DNA of 64,000 nucleotides, from NCBI GenBank assembly GCA_020226215.1, contig CM035234.1:73797135-73861134 (forward strand), in the 5' to 3' direction. Shown here piece after piece: positions 47,434 to 59,684 of the stretch. The position numbers and the translations under genes were made by a program. The stretch is from Sindora glabra (Eukaryota; Streptophyta; Magnoliopsida; Fabales; Fabaceae). The notes beneath the pieces were generated by a model that saw only the letters and a program-made list of their open reading frames with translations, did not search any database and was not told the origin of the DNA. Numbering within the stretch: the stretch's first letter is position 1; each line of letters starts with the position of its first letter.

Positions 47434-48290
47434 GTAGCATCAAATGCATCAAATTTATCACTGCGATCTATCCTTGAGAAGGATAAACTGAATGGGATGA
47501 ATTTTCTCGAATTGGTATCGAAACTTGAGGATTGTCCTTAAGCATAAGAAAAAGAGTATGTCCTAGAAGCAACCTACTCTAAGATGAGCCTGCTGCTAAT
47601 GCTCCTCGAGCAAAAAAGGATGCTTATAAGAAGCATCTAGAAGATACTCTGGATATTAGTTGTCTCATGCTTGCTACCATGAACTCTGAGCTTCAGAAGC
47701 AACTATGAGAACATGGAGGCGTTCGATATGATTGATCACCTTAAACAGCTCTACCAAGAGCAAGCAAGACATGAGAGATATGATGTATCTAAAGCATTGT
47801 TTCAGTGTAAGATGGCTGAAGGAAACACCTGTTGCTACACATGTGCTTAAAATGATTGGGTACATCAATAGCCTTGAAAGATTGGGTTTTCCTTTGCAGC
47901 AAGAATTGGCCACTGATATAGTTCTGCAATCGTTGCTTAAGAGCTATAGTCAATTCGTCATGAATTACAACATGAATGAAATTGATAAGACTTTGCCTGA
48001 ACTGCTTAACATGTTAAGAACTACTGAGCAGAACTTGAAAAAGTCCAAGCCCAATACCATTATGATGGTTCAAAAGGGCAAAGGAAAGGGCAAGTCTAAG
48101 GCCAAGAATAAAAAGAAAAAGGACAAGACTAATGGAAAGTCCAAGTCAAGTTCCTCTGCACTGAAGCCCAAAGGTGGCGTGGCCAAGAAGGGCAATGCTT
48201 CCATTGTAAAGAACCAAGGACATTGGAAGCGAAATTGCAAGATTTACTTGGAAGAGCTTAAGAAGCAAAAGGAAAGTGGGACTTCTAACT
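47434..48290 (+). pseudogene. copia gag
   Basis: Capsid precursor remnant. It opens with ASNASNLSLRSILEKDKLNG but has GTA where a start codon is expected. A frameshift lies near 47513 and a TGA stop at 47706-47708. From 47732 a long frame is open: APVATHVLKM-type text (TPVATHVLKMIGYI), RLGFPLQQELATDIV, MNYNMNEIDKTLPELL, then a lysine-rich stretch. The CCHC zinc knuckle is damaged: GNASIVKN stands where two of its cysteines should be, while GHWKRNC survives. Confidence 0.9.
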
Positions 48291-49860
48291 CAGGTATTTA
48301 TGTTATAGAGGTTAATTTATCTACTTCTACATCTTGGGTATTAGATACTGGATGTGGTACTCACATTTGTGTAAATGTGCAGGATCTTAAAGAAAGTAGA
48401 TCAGTTAGCGAAAGGTGAAGTGGACCTACGCATTGGAAATGGAGCAAGAGTTGCTGCATTAGCTGTATAGGGACTTATTATTTATCTTTACCTAGTGGAT
48501 TAGTTTTAGAATTGGACAATTGTTATTTTGTGCTTACTGTTAGTAGAAATTTGATTTCTGTTTCTTGTTTAGACAAGAAAGGTTTTTCATTTATAATAAA
48601 GGACAAATGTTGCTCTATTTATTTAAATGAAATGTTTTATGGCAGTGCACAATTAATGAATGGTCTCTATGTTCTGGACCTTGAAAATTCAATCTATAAC
48701 ATAAACACGAAGAAGGTCAAAACTAATGATTTAAATCCAACCTATCTTTGGCATTGTCGTTTAGGCCATATAAATGAGACACGCATCTCCAAACTTCATA
48801 AGGATGGATTTTTGGACTCATTTGATTTCGAATCATATGAGGTATGTGAGTCATGTTTATTAGGTAAGATGACTAAAGCCCCTTTTACTAGGAAAGGTGA
48901 AAGGGCTAGTGATTTATTAGGCTTTATACATAGTGATGTATGTGGACCTTTAAACACACAAGCTAGAGGAGGTTATCAGTACTTCATTACTTTTACTGAT
49001 GATTTCAGTAGATATGGTTACGTGTTTCTTATGAAACACAAGTCTGAATCTTTTGAAAAGTTCAAAGAGTTCAAAAATGAAGTACAAAACTAACTTGGTA
49101 AAAGTATTAAAGCACTTCAATCAGATCGAGGTGGTGAATACTTAGACCGAGAGTTCCTTAATCATCTAAAGGAGTGTGGCATTGTATCACAACTCACTCC
49201 ACCAAGAACACCTCAATGGAATGGTGTTTCTGAAAGGAGGAATCGAACTTTGTTAGACATGGTTTGGTCAATGATGAGTCAGGCTGACCTTCCAAATTCC
49301 TTCCGGGGACATGCTCTAGAGACTGCAACTTTCACACTAAACCGTGTTCCGTCAAAATCAGTTCAAAAGATACCATATGAGATATGGATAAGGAAATGTC
49401 CTAGTTTATCTTTTATGAAGATTTGGGGCTGCGAAGCTTACGTAAGACGTTAGGCTTCTGATAAACTTGGACCCAAATCTGATAAATGTTTTTTCATTGG
49501 ATATCCTAAGGAAACAAAAGGATATTATTTCTATAATCCAACTGAGCAAAAAGTGTTTATTGCTCGAACTGGTATTTTTCTAGAGAGAGAATTTATCTCT
49601 AAAAGAATCAGTGGGAGAAGAATAGAACTTGAAGAAATTCAAGATCAACGAGAAAATATTGAACTTGAGATAGAACCTGAGCCGGTTCACAAACAGTTGT
49701 GAAAGAACCTGCTCATGTAACACAGAACCCACGTAGATCTAGTAGGATACGTCGTGAGCCCGAGAGATATGGTTTTCTCGTGACTCATCACGGTGATGTG
49801 TTGCTCATGGACCAAGATGAGCCCACAACCTACTAAGAGGCTATGATGGGGCCAGATTCT
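48291..49860 (+). pseudogene. copia protease and integrase
   Basis: Protease: SWVLDTGCGTHICV with the D-T-G triad at 48344-48352. Frame is lost near 48400. From 48512: CLDKKGFSFIIKDKCC, then the GAG-pre-integrase domain with YLWHCRLGHIN and CESCLLGKMTKAPF (HHCC zinc finger). Integrase core: HSDVCGPL with the first Asp codon at 48935, QSDRGGEY with the second at 49124, and VSERRNRTLLD with the Glu at 49232, so all three DDE residues are present. Stops at 49091-49093 and after AYVRR (about 49451) interrupt the frame. The C-terminal part includes GYPKETKGYYFYNPTE. Confidence 0.92.
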
Positions 49861-51400
49861 GAGAAATGGCTAGAAGCTATGAAATAAGAGATGGACTCCA
49901 TGTATTCAAATCAAGTTTGGACTTTGGTTGATCCACCTGAAGGGGTAAAACCCATTGGGTGCAAATGGGTTTTCAAAAAGAAAACTGACATGGATGGTAA
50001 TGTGTGTACCTTTAAGGGACAATTGGTTGCAAAAGGTTTCAAATAAATTCATGGTATTGACTATGATGAGACTTTTTCTCTAATTGTCATGCTTAAATCC
50101 ATCAGGATTCTTCTAGCTATAGCAAGCATATTATGATTATGAAATCTGGCAAATGGATGTCAAAACTGCTTTCCTTAATGGAAATCTTCTTGAGGATGTG
50201 TACATGACACAACCTGAAGGTTTTGTAAATCCTAAAAATGCTAAAAAAGTTTGCAAATTGCAACGATCCATTTATGGGTTAAAGCAAGCTTCCCGGAGTT
50301 GGAATCTTCATTTTGATGATGTGATCAAAGAGTTTAGTTTCATCAAGAATGAAAATGAACCTTGTGTGTACAAGAAGGTTAGTAGGAGCACAATAGTCTT
50401 TCTGGTATTGTATGTAGATGACATATTACTCATTGGAAATGAAATTCCTACACTACAGTTTGTAAAAACTTGGTTAAGAAATTATTTTTCTATGAAAGAC
50501 TTAGGTGAGGCCTCCTATGTATTAGGTATCAAGATCTATAGAGATAGATCGAGAAAATTGCTTAGCCTAAGTCAGAGTACATACATCGACAAGGGGCTAA
50601 AAAGGTTTAGCATGCAAGATTCTAAAAGAGGATTCTTGTCGATGTCACATGGCATAAATCTCTTAAGAACTCAATGTCCTTCCACAGAGTATGAGAGATA
50701 GCGCATGAGTAAGATCCCTTATGCATTTACGATTGGGTCTATCATGTATGCTATGTTATGTACTCATCCTGATATCTCGTATGCTTTAAGCATGACAAGT
50801 AGATACCAATCAGATCCTGGTGAAAGTCACTAGATAGCTGCTAAGAATATTCTTAAGTACTTAAGAAGAACTAAAGACATGTTTTTGATTTATGGAGGTG
50901 AGGAAGAGCTTATTGTAAATGGTTACATTGATACTAGCTTTCAAACTAATAAAGATGACTTCAGGTCGCAGTCAAGTTATGTATTTTACCTTAATGGTGG
51001 CGCTGTGACCTGGAAGAGTTCAAAGTAAGGGACAGTGGTTGATTCTACAACAGAAGCTGAATACATTGCAGCATCAGATGCCACAAAAGAGGCTGTTTGG
51101 ATTAAGAAGTTCATTAATGAACTTGGAGTTATTCCTAGCATTGGTGACCTAGTAGAGCTCTATTGTGACAATAATGAAGCCATTGTGCAAGCCAAGGAAC
51201 CTAGATCTCACCAAAAATCCAAACATATACTCTGGTGCTATCATCTCATAAGAGATATTGTTGACAGAAATGATGCTAGGATATGCAGAATATCGACTGA
51301 CGATAATATCGCCGATCCACTGATAAAAGCCCTAACGCAGCAAAAGCATGATAGTCATGTGAGATCCATAGGTATTAGATACATGGATGATTGGCTTTAG
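49861..51400 (+). pseudogene. copia reverse transcriptase and RNase H
   Basis: RT begins with EMDSMYSNQVWTLVDPP and KWVFKKKTDMDGN, after a stop at 49885-49887. Another stop lies at 50044-50046 and the frame is lost near 50130. From 50153 it is open: MDVKTAFLNGNL, QPEGFV, SIYGLKQASRSWN and the catalytic YVDD at 50411-50422, then MKDLGEASYVLGI. A stop follows at about 50699. The RNase H part includes a GGEEEL.VNGYIDTSF-type region and DSTTEAEYIAASDATKEAVW (from 51041), with CDNNEAI, HQKSKHI and a terminal TAG at 51398-51400. Confidence 0.93.
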
Positions 51401-51403
51401 TGC

Positions 51404-51414
51404 AAGTGGGAGAT
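51404..51414 (+). other. polypurine tract of copia element C1
   Basis: AAGTGGGAGAT immediately precedes the TGTTAG of the 3' LTR, the expected position for the primer of plus-strand synthesis. Confidence 0.85.
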
Positions 51415-52115
51415 TGTTAGTGTATATGCCCTAAAACCAATCATATTGGTGATTGTAATTTTGAATCATATTATTTTAATGACAATTTCAATTATTATAT
51501 TTATATATATTGTCTGCGTAATATATTCAATTATGATAATAACCTTAGAATAATTGTATTCTTAAATGTCCCTAGTCATATATCATTGTGGATTAGGTCA
51601 CTTTGATATGTTAAGACTAGCATGTGTGAAGACTTATATGAGATATTAAGTTTACACATGAGTACAAGTTAGAGAACTCGTATACTGGACTGACCTATAT
51701 TAAGAACACTACATGGATTGTTATATGAGTATCATGAGTGGTTCTCAGTGATCATTATTAATATGGTCCTTTGACCTGAGATCACCAAGGTTCCCCACAT
51801 GTGAGTTTCATATTTTGATACTATTCTATGTCACTAATGGTTGAGTGAATGCAAGGGTAGATATTGGATATATCACATATCATGCGGAAAGGTTTGTGTG
51901 ATCAAGATGAGATTTGTCCCTCCTATATAACAGGAGTAACATCTATGGGCCCCTTGATTAAGTAAAGTTGAGAAAATGCATGGCCATACTCAGATGAATT
52001 GACATGGGATGTCGATTACGTTTGTTTCAGTCAGCTAACTTAGGAATCAAGAAACCTTAAGATTAGGCTATACGAGAATGACACGATCCATGTCTCGTGT
52101 TCAATCTAGATGTAT
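51415..52115 (+). repeat. truncated 3' LTR of copia element C1
   Basis: 701 bp collinear with the 5' LTR as far as CAATCTAGATGTAT. The next base leaves the LTR and enters the leader of gypsy element G2. About 775 bp of LTR and the target-site duplication are missing. Confidence 0.92.
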
Positions 52116-52582
52116 GATAATTACTAGCTCTAATTGAGTTAAAAATTATTATAGTAGTAAAATTGATTTTTCTCATCAAAAGTTACAAGCTTTACTTGTA
52201 AACTATCTTTTTTTTTGGGCTAAAATCTATTATTTTGACCTCTTTTTAAATTTTTAAGATTTTTTATTGTATTTTTTGAGTTCGGCATAGTCGTAACTTT
52301 CATTTTGTGGTGATCCCATAATTTTTAAAAATGTCTAAATAAGTTAATTAGATGTGTTTAGAGTAATTTTTTATAATGCATAAGTATTTTAATGCTTTTG
52401 AGTCCTATAGTTCTATTTAATCTAGTGTTGTGTAGTCATAGTGCATAACTAGGAGAATTGCTTGTCATTTATTGGGGTTGGACTCTAAAATAAATAAAAT
52501 TTTTCATTTTTTTAAAAGTAGAAATGCAAATAGTTTTAACATCCCCACTGCCTACTTTACACCTTTAGACAATTCTAATAGC

Positions 52583-55200
52583 ATGGTAAATAATAGAACT
52601 TTGAAGGAATTAGCTACTCCTAATGTTACTTACTAACATTAAGCATCTAATAAGCAGAACTTGATGTAGATTTTGAACTAAAATCTGGTTTAATACATTT
52701 GTTTCTAATATTTCATAGTCTTGTAGGTAAAGACCCTCGTAAGCACTTAAAGGAGTTCCATGTGATTCGCTTTACCATGAAGCATTAAGGTATTTTAGAA
52801 GAGCATATCAATTTGAGGGCATTCCCCTTCTTATTTGCTAATGCAACTAAGGAGTAGTTATACTACCTATAACCAAGTTTTGTCACCTATTGGAATGACA
52901 TAAAGTAATTATTCTTAGAAAAGTTCTTCCCTGCATCTAGAGCAACAGCAATAAAAAAAGAAATATGTGGCATTAAGCAATTAAATGGTGAAACATGTTA
53001 GTATATATGCCTTAAAATTAATCATATTGATGATTGTAAATTTGAATCATATTATTTTAATGGCAATTCTAATTATCATATTTATACATATATTATCTAC
53101 ATAATATATTTATTTATGATAATAACTTTAGAATAATTGTATTCTTAAATGTCCCTAGTTATATATCATTTTGGATTGGGTTGCTTTAATATGTTAAGAC
53201 TAGCATGTGTGGTGACTTATATGAGATATTAAGTCTGCACATGAGTATAAGTTAGAGAACTTGTATGCTGAACCGACCCACTGTAAGAACACTATATGGA
53301 TCATTATATAAGTATCATGAGTAATTCTTAGTGATCATTATTAATATGATCTTTTGACCTAAGATCGCTAAGCTTCCCTACATATGAGTCTCGTATTTTG
53401 ATACTACTCTATGTCATTCATGGTTGAGTGAATGCAAAGGTAGTTATTGAATATGTCATATATCATGAGAAGGGATTTGTGTAATCAAGATGGAATTTGT
53501 CCCTTTTATATAATAGGAGTGACTTCTGTGGGCCCTTTGATTAAATAAAGCTGAGAAAATCCATGGTTATGCTCAGATGAATTGACATGGGATGTCAATT
53601 ATATTTGCTTTAATCAGTTTACTTAAGAATCAAGAAACCTTTGGATTGAGCTATACGAGAATGACACAGTCCATGTCTGATGCTCAATCTAGATATTTAG
53701 GACAAAAGGACATAATTAATGATTCTATATAAAGGTTCAGTCGAATAATAGAATTTCTTATTACTTAGGTAATAATGATGTGATGCTAGACATTACTCAT
53801 TATTTATGATCATTACTAATATAATAAGAGCCTATAGGGTTGCACACATAAAACCTAGTGGATTTAGAATTGATGGACTAAAATGTTTAGACCTAATAGT
53901 TAGGAATTCCATGTTATAATTATAAGGCCTAATAATAAGCTTATAATTATACATGGAATAAAGCCCAATTAGTTAAGATTTTTTATACAACTATTTAAAT
54001 AACCTTGTTGGGTAATAATATTAATATTATTCATGCATCCCCAATATAGAAAAACCTAGTAGCCTTTTTGAATCCTTGAAAGGTGTAGCTAGCACTACGA
54101 AACAAAAGGTAGTGAATTCCAATTAGTGAACATGAGACATTTACTTGTGATTCACGAACAAAAAGAAGTCAAAAAGGGTGATCACCAATCGAACCTCAGA
54201 AATGTTTGAGGAAAGGTAATCTAATCCTTATCCTAATTTAATGTTTTGCATGGATCCGTTAGTTGGGATCGGTTAATTTTTGGTACATCTATTTAGCTCT
54301 TGATTGCAGCAAAACATTATATGAGTATTGGGAAAATTTTAAGAAATTATGTGTGAGCTATCCTCATCACTAGATTAGTGAGTAGTTTTTAATTCAATAT
54401 TTCTATGAAGGCCTTTTCCCTATGGATATGAGCATGACTGATATTGCAAATAGTGGTGCACTTAAGGATAAAACCCCTATGGCAACTAGGGACTTAATAG
54501 CCAAGATGGCAACAAACTCTTAATAATTTGGAACTAGAATTATGGCTAACCAATAAAGATTAGAGAACAAATTGGATAAATTAACTTCTCAAGTTAGATA
54601 AATAATAATGAGATAGCAGTAACTCAAGCTTATCTTTCTGCCAGACTTTGTGGAATTTACTTATGTCTAACTTATCTAACTAATTCTTGCCCCACATTAT
54701 AAGATGATAAGTATTCCTTTTAAGCATATGCGGTAGCCATTTCCCCTAATAAACCATAATATTAGTAATAGCCTAATCAATATCAATATTAGTTGCAATA
54801 GCCAAACCAGTACCACTAGTAGCAATCTTATTCCTTAGTTGAAAAGATAATCAAAATTTTAGATACAACACCAATTCTAACCAAATCTAGCATCCTCCCC
54901 CTACCTACACCAGAATGCAACCTAACCTTGTCCCTAAGCTAGATTAAACTCCAAACTCTTCTCATCCATCTTTTGAAGAATTTATCAAGCAAATGGCAAT
55001 AAATAACCTACAATTCTAGCAAAGAATAGAGGCCACAATCATTAATTTGCAAACTTAAATTAGCCAATCATCTTCCACCATAAGTGAGTTAAGAGCATAA
55101 AGATGAAGTCAACCATCTTTTAGCAATGTAAGAGGTAAAGAAGTTATGAATGCCATTATGTTAAGAAGTGGCTAGTAAGCTGACAAGCCTTCATCATCAC
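52583..55200 (+). pseudogene. gypsy gag of element G2, split by a solo LTR
   Basis: Start ATG at 52583 with NRTLKELATPNVTY shortly after. Then, in order: HLKEFHVIRFTMK, INLRAFPFLFANATKE, LFLEKFFPASRATAIKKEIC and GIKQLNGET, where the LTR begins. After the LTR: LYEYWENFKKLCVSYPHH, QYFYEGLFPMDMSM, TDIANSGALKDKTPMATRDL and IAKMATNS. At about 55130 comes RGKEVMNAIMLRSG. This is the Retrotrans_gag domain of Athila-like elements. It has about a dozen stops and is inactive. Confidence 0.85.
52996..54312 (+). mobile_element. copia solo LTR inside gypsy gag
   Basis: 1317 bp, from TGTTAGTATATATGCC to GATTGCAGCA. Flanked by AAACA on both sides (52991-52995 and 54313-54317), a perfect 5-bp duplication. 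Removing the LTR and one copy restores the gag frame across the site. It is the short LTR variant of the family. Confidence 0.93.
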
Positions 55201-55399
55201 AATTAAAGACAAGCTATAAACTAGTAAAAAATTAACTAAAAGCGAGCAATTAATTAGAAATGAAAACTAGAATAAAATAGAAAAAGAGATTAAATATGAT
55301 AGAAGTAAGGTAAATTCTATCCCTACACCCTCATCTCCTTTTGATTTTCCTTTTCCCCTTCCCTTTCTAAGAAGACTTTCTCCACAAAAGAAAATTAAA

Positions 55400-56460
55400 A
55401 ATGACAACCCAATTTTGAAGTCCCTTAGAGAAGTAAAAGTTAACATACCTTTGCTAAATTTAATAAAAATAAATTTCAAAGTATGCTAACTTTCTAAAAA
55501 ATTTGTGCTTCTTTAAGAGAAAGTTAAAAGATGATGAGAAAGTATGTGTAGGGGTGAATGCCTCTACAATCATTTAAAGAAAATTATTAAGAAAATGCAA
55601 AGATCTAAACATATTTACCATTTTATATATTATAGGAAAAATTAGAATTAAACATGTCATGTTAAACTTAGGAGTTTTAGTCAATATCATGCCTCTTTCT
55701 ATTTTGAAAGCTTTAAGTTTAGGACCTTTGAAACAAACAAAGATAATTGTTTAATTAGCAAATAGATCTAGCATTTACTATTTAAGTGTTATTGAAGATA
55801 TTTTAGTATAGGATGATGGGCTCATTTTTTCAATAAATTTTTGCATCTTGAAGATGGAAAATGAGACATCAAAGTTTCTTACCCTAATCATTCTTGGTCA
55901 ACTATTTCTCAAGATAGCAAAAAATGTGATTATTGTTAAAAATGTAACATTAACTATAAAGTTTAATGGTGTATAGCCAAGTTTGACATTTTTAAGGCTA
56001 TGTAGGACAATTTTGTATCCTTTCTTCACACTTTGGAACTTTTATTGCATGATTTTCCTCCTTCTAATTTTTATAATATTACTATTTCTTATTTTAATCT
56101 TTCTTCTTTTCATTTCTTTAGTTCTAATTCTAATATTTTTAAATTTTCTATTTCCAATTTTGATATATCTGATTTTGCTACTATTGTTTCTAATTTTGAT
56201 TTTTCTAGTTTTGAGTTTGTTCATTTTTATTTATATATTAATGCTATTTATGATAACATGTTTGTTGGGTTTCTTGAAATTTTTGAATTTATGGATTGTG
56301 TAGATGGCCACAAGTGCACTTGTAGAGATAATGATATTAAATGTGCCATATGTGCTGAAATTTCTACATTTTTAAGTGATATAAATAGTGTTATTTCAAA
56401 AATTACAAAAAAAATAATAAAGACATTCCACTTTTATAGGAAAAAAATGTTTTTATATTA
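55400..56460 (+). pseudogene. gypsy protease and post-protease Cys-rich region of element G2
   Basis: Retropepsin remnant: VNASTII, CKDLNIFTI, IGKIRIKHVML and the active-site position N-L-G (55665-55673, normally D-L-G), then VNIMPLSILKALSLGPL, QLANRS, VIEDILV, LTLIILGQLFLK and IKFNGV. The frame continues with KFDIFKAM, SFLHTLELLLHDF, a low-complexity S/F/N/I-rich repeat (about 56060-56230), FVGFLEIFEFMDCVDG, and CTCRDNDIKCAIC (C-x-C-x6-C-x2-C, 56315-56355), a possible metal-binding motif. G1 has the same order. No RT follows. Confidence 0.78.
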
Positions 56461-58134
56461 ATCATTCTAGCTATTTTACTTATCAAGTTAAATTCATTAT
56501 ATAAGGTGATTTTACACATTCAAGCAAGAGTGATTTAAGAATAGCACTTGAAGAAACTATGGTAGATGATCTTAATTTGCAAATGACCTCTTCGACAGAT
56601 GATTTAAAGGTTAGCAATTTAAAAGAAAAGCAGGTAGCTAATCCTCATGTAAAACCTAGTTGAAAGTTTTCAAGCCATGTTTAGCCAAAAACATAAAACA
56701 AAGGTACTTCTCAAGAGGTAACCCAAGCTTTAAGATTTGCTTTCTCTTACCTTTCCCTTTTATTTAATTATCTTTTATTTTTCTTAATGATGTTAATATG
56801 CTTCACATTTAGGAAAATGTAAAATTTAAGTATAGGGGGAAACATTTTGGATTTGTTTTGTGTATTCATGTTTTTAAAGTAAAAAAATAGAAAACAATTA
56901 AAAAAGATGTTTTCCATTTGTTTTTTAGTCTTTTTAAGTCATCTTAGTTATTTTCCATTGATAGAGATTTTACACTATCATGAGTAAGATTTAATTAAAG
57001 TTAAATAGGATTCATAACATAATTAAATGAAAGATTTACTTCTTGAAATTGATTGATGTAGTAATAAATTTTGAATTGGTAGAATAAACTTGGTAATATG
57101 ACTTTCCTAGTGAGATTTTAAGTCTTATGCTAAAATTTTATATTATTCTCTTTCCTTCTTGTGTTCTTTCATGATTTTTGTTTTTCTAAACCTTGCTTTG
57201 ATTCTTTTTGAGATTACAATTGCACATGCATGCATAAAATTGATAAAGGCATTTTTTTGTTATTTAAGCTAGAACCATATAACCAATCTTAAATTTTTAT
57301 CTTTGTTATACCTCTTTAAGCTTTAATTGCCCTCTTCTTTGTTAATTAGCCCATAAGCATATTTCCTAATAAAAAACAAGTGTCTTTACCCCAACCTTAC
57401 GGATTAGTAGAGCATTTGAATTTTTTTAGTAAGATAGGTTCTTGAATAAGTGTGAGAATATTTGAGTTTATGTCATGTGAAAAGTTATTAACTTCAAGTT
57501 CAAAGATTGGATGAAAAAAAGCAAAAAAGTAAAAATAAAAAAATAAAATAAAAAAAAATAAGGCAAAAGAAATTGATAAAAAAATAAAAAAGTTAATGAG
57601 CATTTGAATTTAAATTTAGGTTCTTATGTTGAGTTATAATTGTTCAGGATTGATCCATATGTTTTAACCTCAAGTGCTCTATTGATTTCTTTAGTTTCTA
57701 ACCTTTCATATCTACATTTTTTCTTCCCTCTTCCTTAGCTACACCACTACCTTGAATGAAGTTCTTTTGATTTATGTTATGCATATGATTTAAGTAATGG
57801 ATATTTGATGATTGGCAAGCTTATAGTAGAACAATTTCATGGAATAAACTTGAATGAAACATTTTTTTCCAAATACTTGAGAGTTGAAGAGTGAAGTTTG
57901 TGAGAATATACCATGTTGATTTACTCTTTTTGAATAAAGTTGCTATACTACTTAGTTTCAAGTTTGTCAAGATTTGTCTTCATGATATATTATGTTTCTT
58001 GCTAGCATTATTTGTCTTTTGCTTATGATTTATGATTTTGAATTTTTTAGAAAGTAAAGTCTTTTATTTCCTAGATAAATAAAGTTGTATCTTGCTCGAG
58101 GACCTACAAGAACTAAGTATGAGAGAATTTGATG
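56461..58134 (+). other. 3' internal region of G2, including a conserved block and PPT-like tract
   Basis: At 56529-56645 a block reads SDLRIALEE, DDLNLQMTSSTDDLKVSNLK, matched in G1 (about 832-715, minus). At 56826-56841 TTAAGTATAGGGGGAA resembles the G-rich tract found late in Athila-type elements. The rest, to the LTR at 58135, is AT-rich without recognised coding. A 68-codon minus-strand frame at 57397-57603 lies over an A-rich run and has no motif. Confidence 0.55.
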
Positions 58135-59684
58135 TGAAAAGTATTTATTATATTATTTTTTCCTATTTTATACCTCTTAATATGTTAGATATGCTTAATT
58201 TTATAGAATTGACCTTGTTTTATAATTTAGGGTTAGTTTTACAATATTTTTAATTTATTCAATTAATGTTGGATATTTATACTATTTCAAAATTTTGGCT
58301 ATATCTTGCACTTCAGATGTTAGATTAGGGTGATCTCTATACTATTGATACAATTTTTATATTTTGGTCAAAGCTCAGTTCAAACATTTGGAAGGTCTTA
58401 TACTATTCTAACTAAGTTAGCTTTAGTTTTTAGGCTATTTATAGAGTTATAGAGGTACAATTCATGTGAATTTAGCACTCAAATATTCCTAAGACCCACC
58501 TCTACAAAATTTATGTTCATGAATTATAAAAACTACATAGTTTTAGTAGCCTTACATTGAGTGGAACTCAAACTTGTGGAATTCATTAATGTAACTCTCG
58601 TAATTAATCACTTTGTAAAATAGGTTATAGGCTTATAAAAATTAGCAAGGCCTCCTTCTTGTAATCCTAAGAGGCATAGGATTTAGTTCCATTAGGTGTT
58701 AAAAGATATCAAGTTAGATATAAAGGCAAGAACACAACATATGAGACATTAGGCATTACACAATTTAGTAGACAGTTTTTTTTCTTCTAGTTTTCTTGTT
58801 CTTCATCCATAGAGGGCTAAATAGTTGGAGTTGATTTAAGGATTTTAAGGCTCCTTTCTACTTGATTATAAGATTCTAATTTATAACATTAACTTCTTTT
58901 ATTTCATCTCCCTCATTTCCTAATTCTTTATGGTGGTTGCTTTGAATTTACGTGAGTTAAGTATTGATTTGATATAATTGATATTCAGCATTTTCATTTT
59001 TATCTATTTTTATGATGAATTATGGTTCATTAATTACGATTTTACATATAGGGATAGAGAGTTGAGATATTAGTTTAGGGATTTCTAATTTAATTGCTCA
59101 ATTCAACTGAATTTTATCTTTAAATTAGTTTCCATCTAACTTTTTTTTATAAATTATAGTGGTTGCTTAATTCAACTAATCTTAATTTATTAAATTTTGG
59201 ATGGTCATCTAGCATAGGATTTATAAATTATTGCAAGAGTTCCAGATAATTCAAGATTGAGAAATTAATTAGAATAGTTAATTCTTTGTGATATATGATT
59301 AATTCACATTAAGAGCTATCAAATACTTGGATTGACTACTTCACTATATTAATTTTCTTTCTTACTATCTACTTTTGTGTTTTTTTTGGTTTAATACATT
59401 GATTTCAATTTCATATCAAACCCCTTCAATTTTGGTTTTGTGTTAATTCTGGATATTGCATCCTTTATTTTGTCTGTATTCTATTTTACTTCTATTTGCA
59501 TATATTTCTTTTGTTTTTAGTGTGTAAATAACTTAAATAATTGTATAATCATTGTTAGTAAGTAAATTAAGAAAAGATAATTAAAGAAATCACTATGGTA
59601 TGAATTGGTTTGTCTTATTATGATACACTATTTTTTAGTAAACTAGCAATAATCTAATTCTAGTGTATTGCATTGTGCATGTCA
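58135..59684 (+). repeat. 3' LTR of gypsy element G2
   Basis: About 1550 bp, from TGAAAAGTATTTATTATATT to TTGTGCATGTCA. It is the best plus-strand reference copy of the family in this window. The right flank is GTATG. The left end of the element is lost, so the duplication cannot be tested. Confidence 0.82.

Larger units (their letters stand above)
44175..52115 (+). mobile_element. Ty1/copia retrotransposon C1, decayed and 3'-truncated
   Basis: Complete order of a copia element: 5' LTR 44175-45650, primer-binding site 45652-45663, long leader, gag, protease, integrase, reverse transcriptase, RNase H, polypurine tract, and the first 701 bp of the 3' LTR. The integrase precedes RT, which defines Ty1/copia. 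Over the first 200 bases I count about eight substitutions, all transitions, and one indel between the two LTRs (about 4%). The coding region carries multiple stops and frameshifts, so the copy cannot be autonomous. Confidence 0.95.
52116..59684 (+). mobile_element. Ty3/gypsy element G2 (gag-protease only), 5'-truncated
   Basis: Plus-strand counterpart of G1. The leader (52116-52582) aligns with the reverse complement of 3282 to about 3700. Then follow gag, protease, a post-protease region, a PPT-like stretch and the 3' LTR 58135-59684. The 5' LTR, primer-binding site and first part of the leader are missing at the junction with copia C1. No RT, RNase H or integrase lies between the protease and the LTR. 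Interrupted by the copia solo LTR 52996-54312. Confidence 0.8.

Noticed and set aside
55267..55479. 70-codon minus-strand frame
   Set aside because: Antisense to the gag-protease linker of gypsy G2.
56042..56224. 60-codon lysine/arginine-rich minus-strand frame
   Set aside because: Antisense of the TTCTAATTTT-type low-complexity repeat in the gypsy post-protease region.
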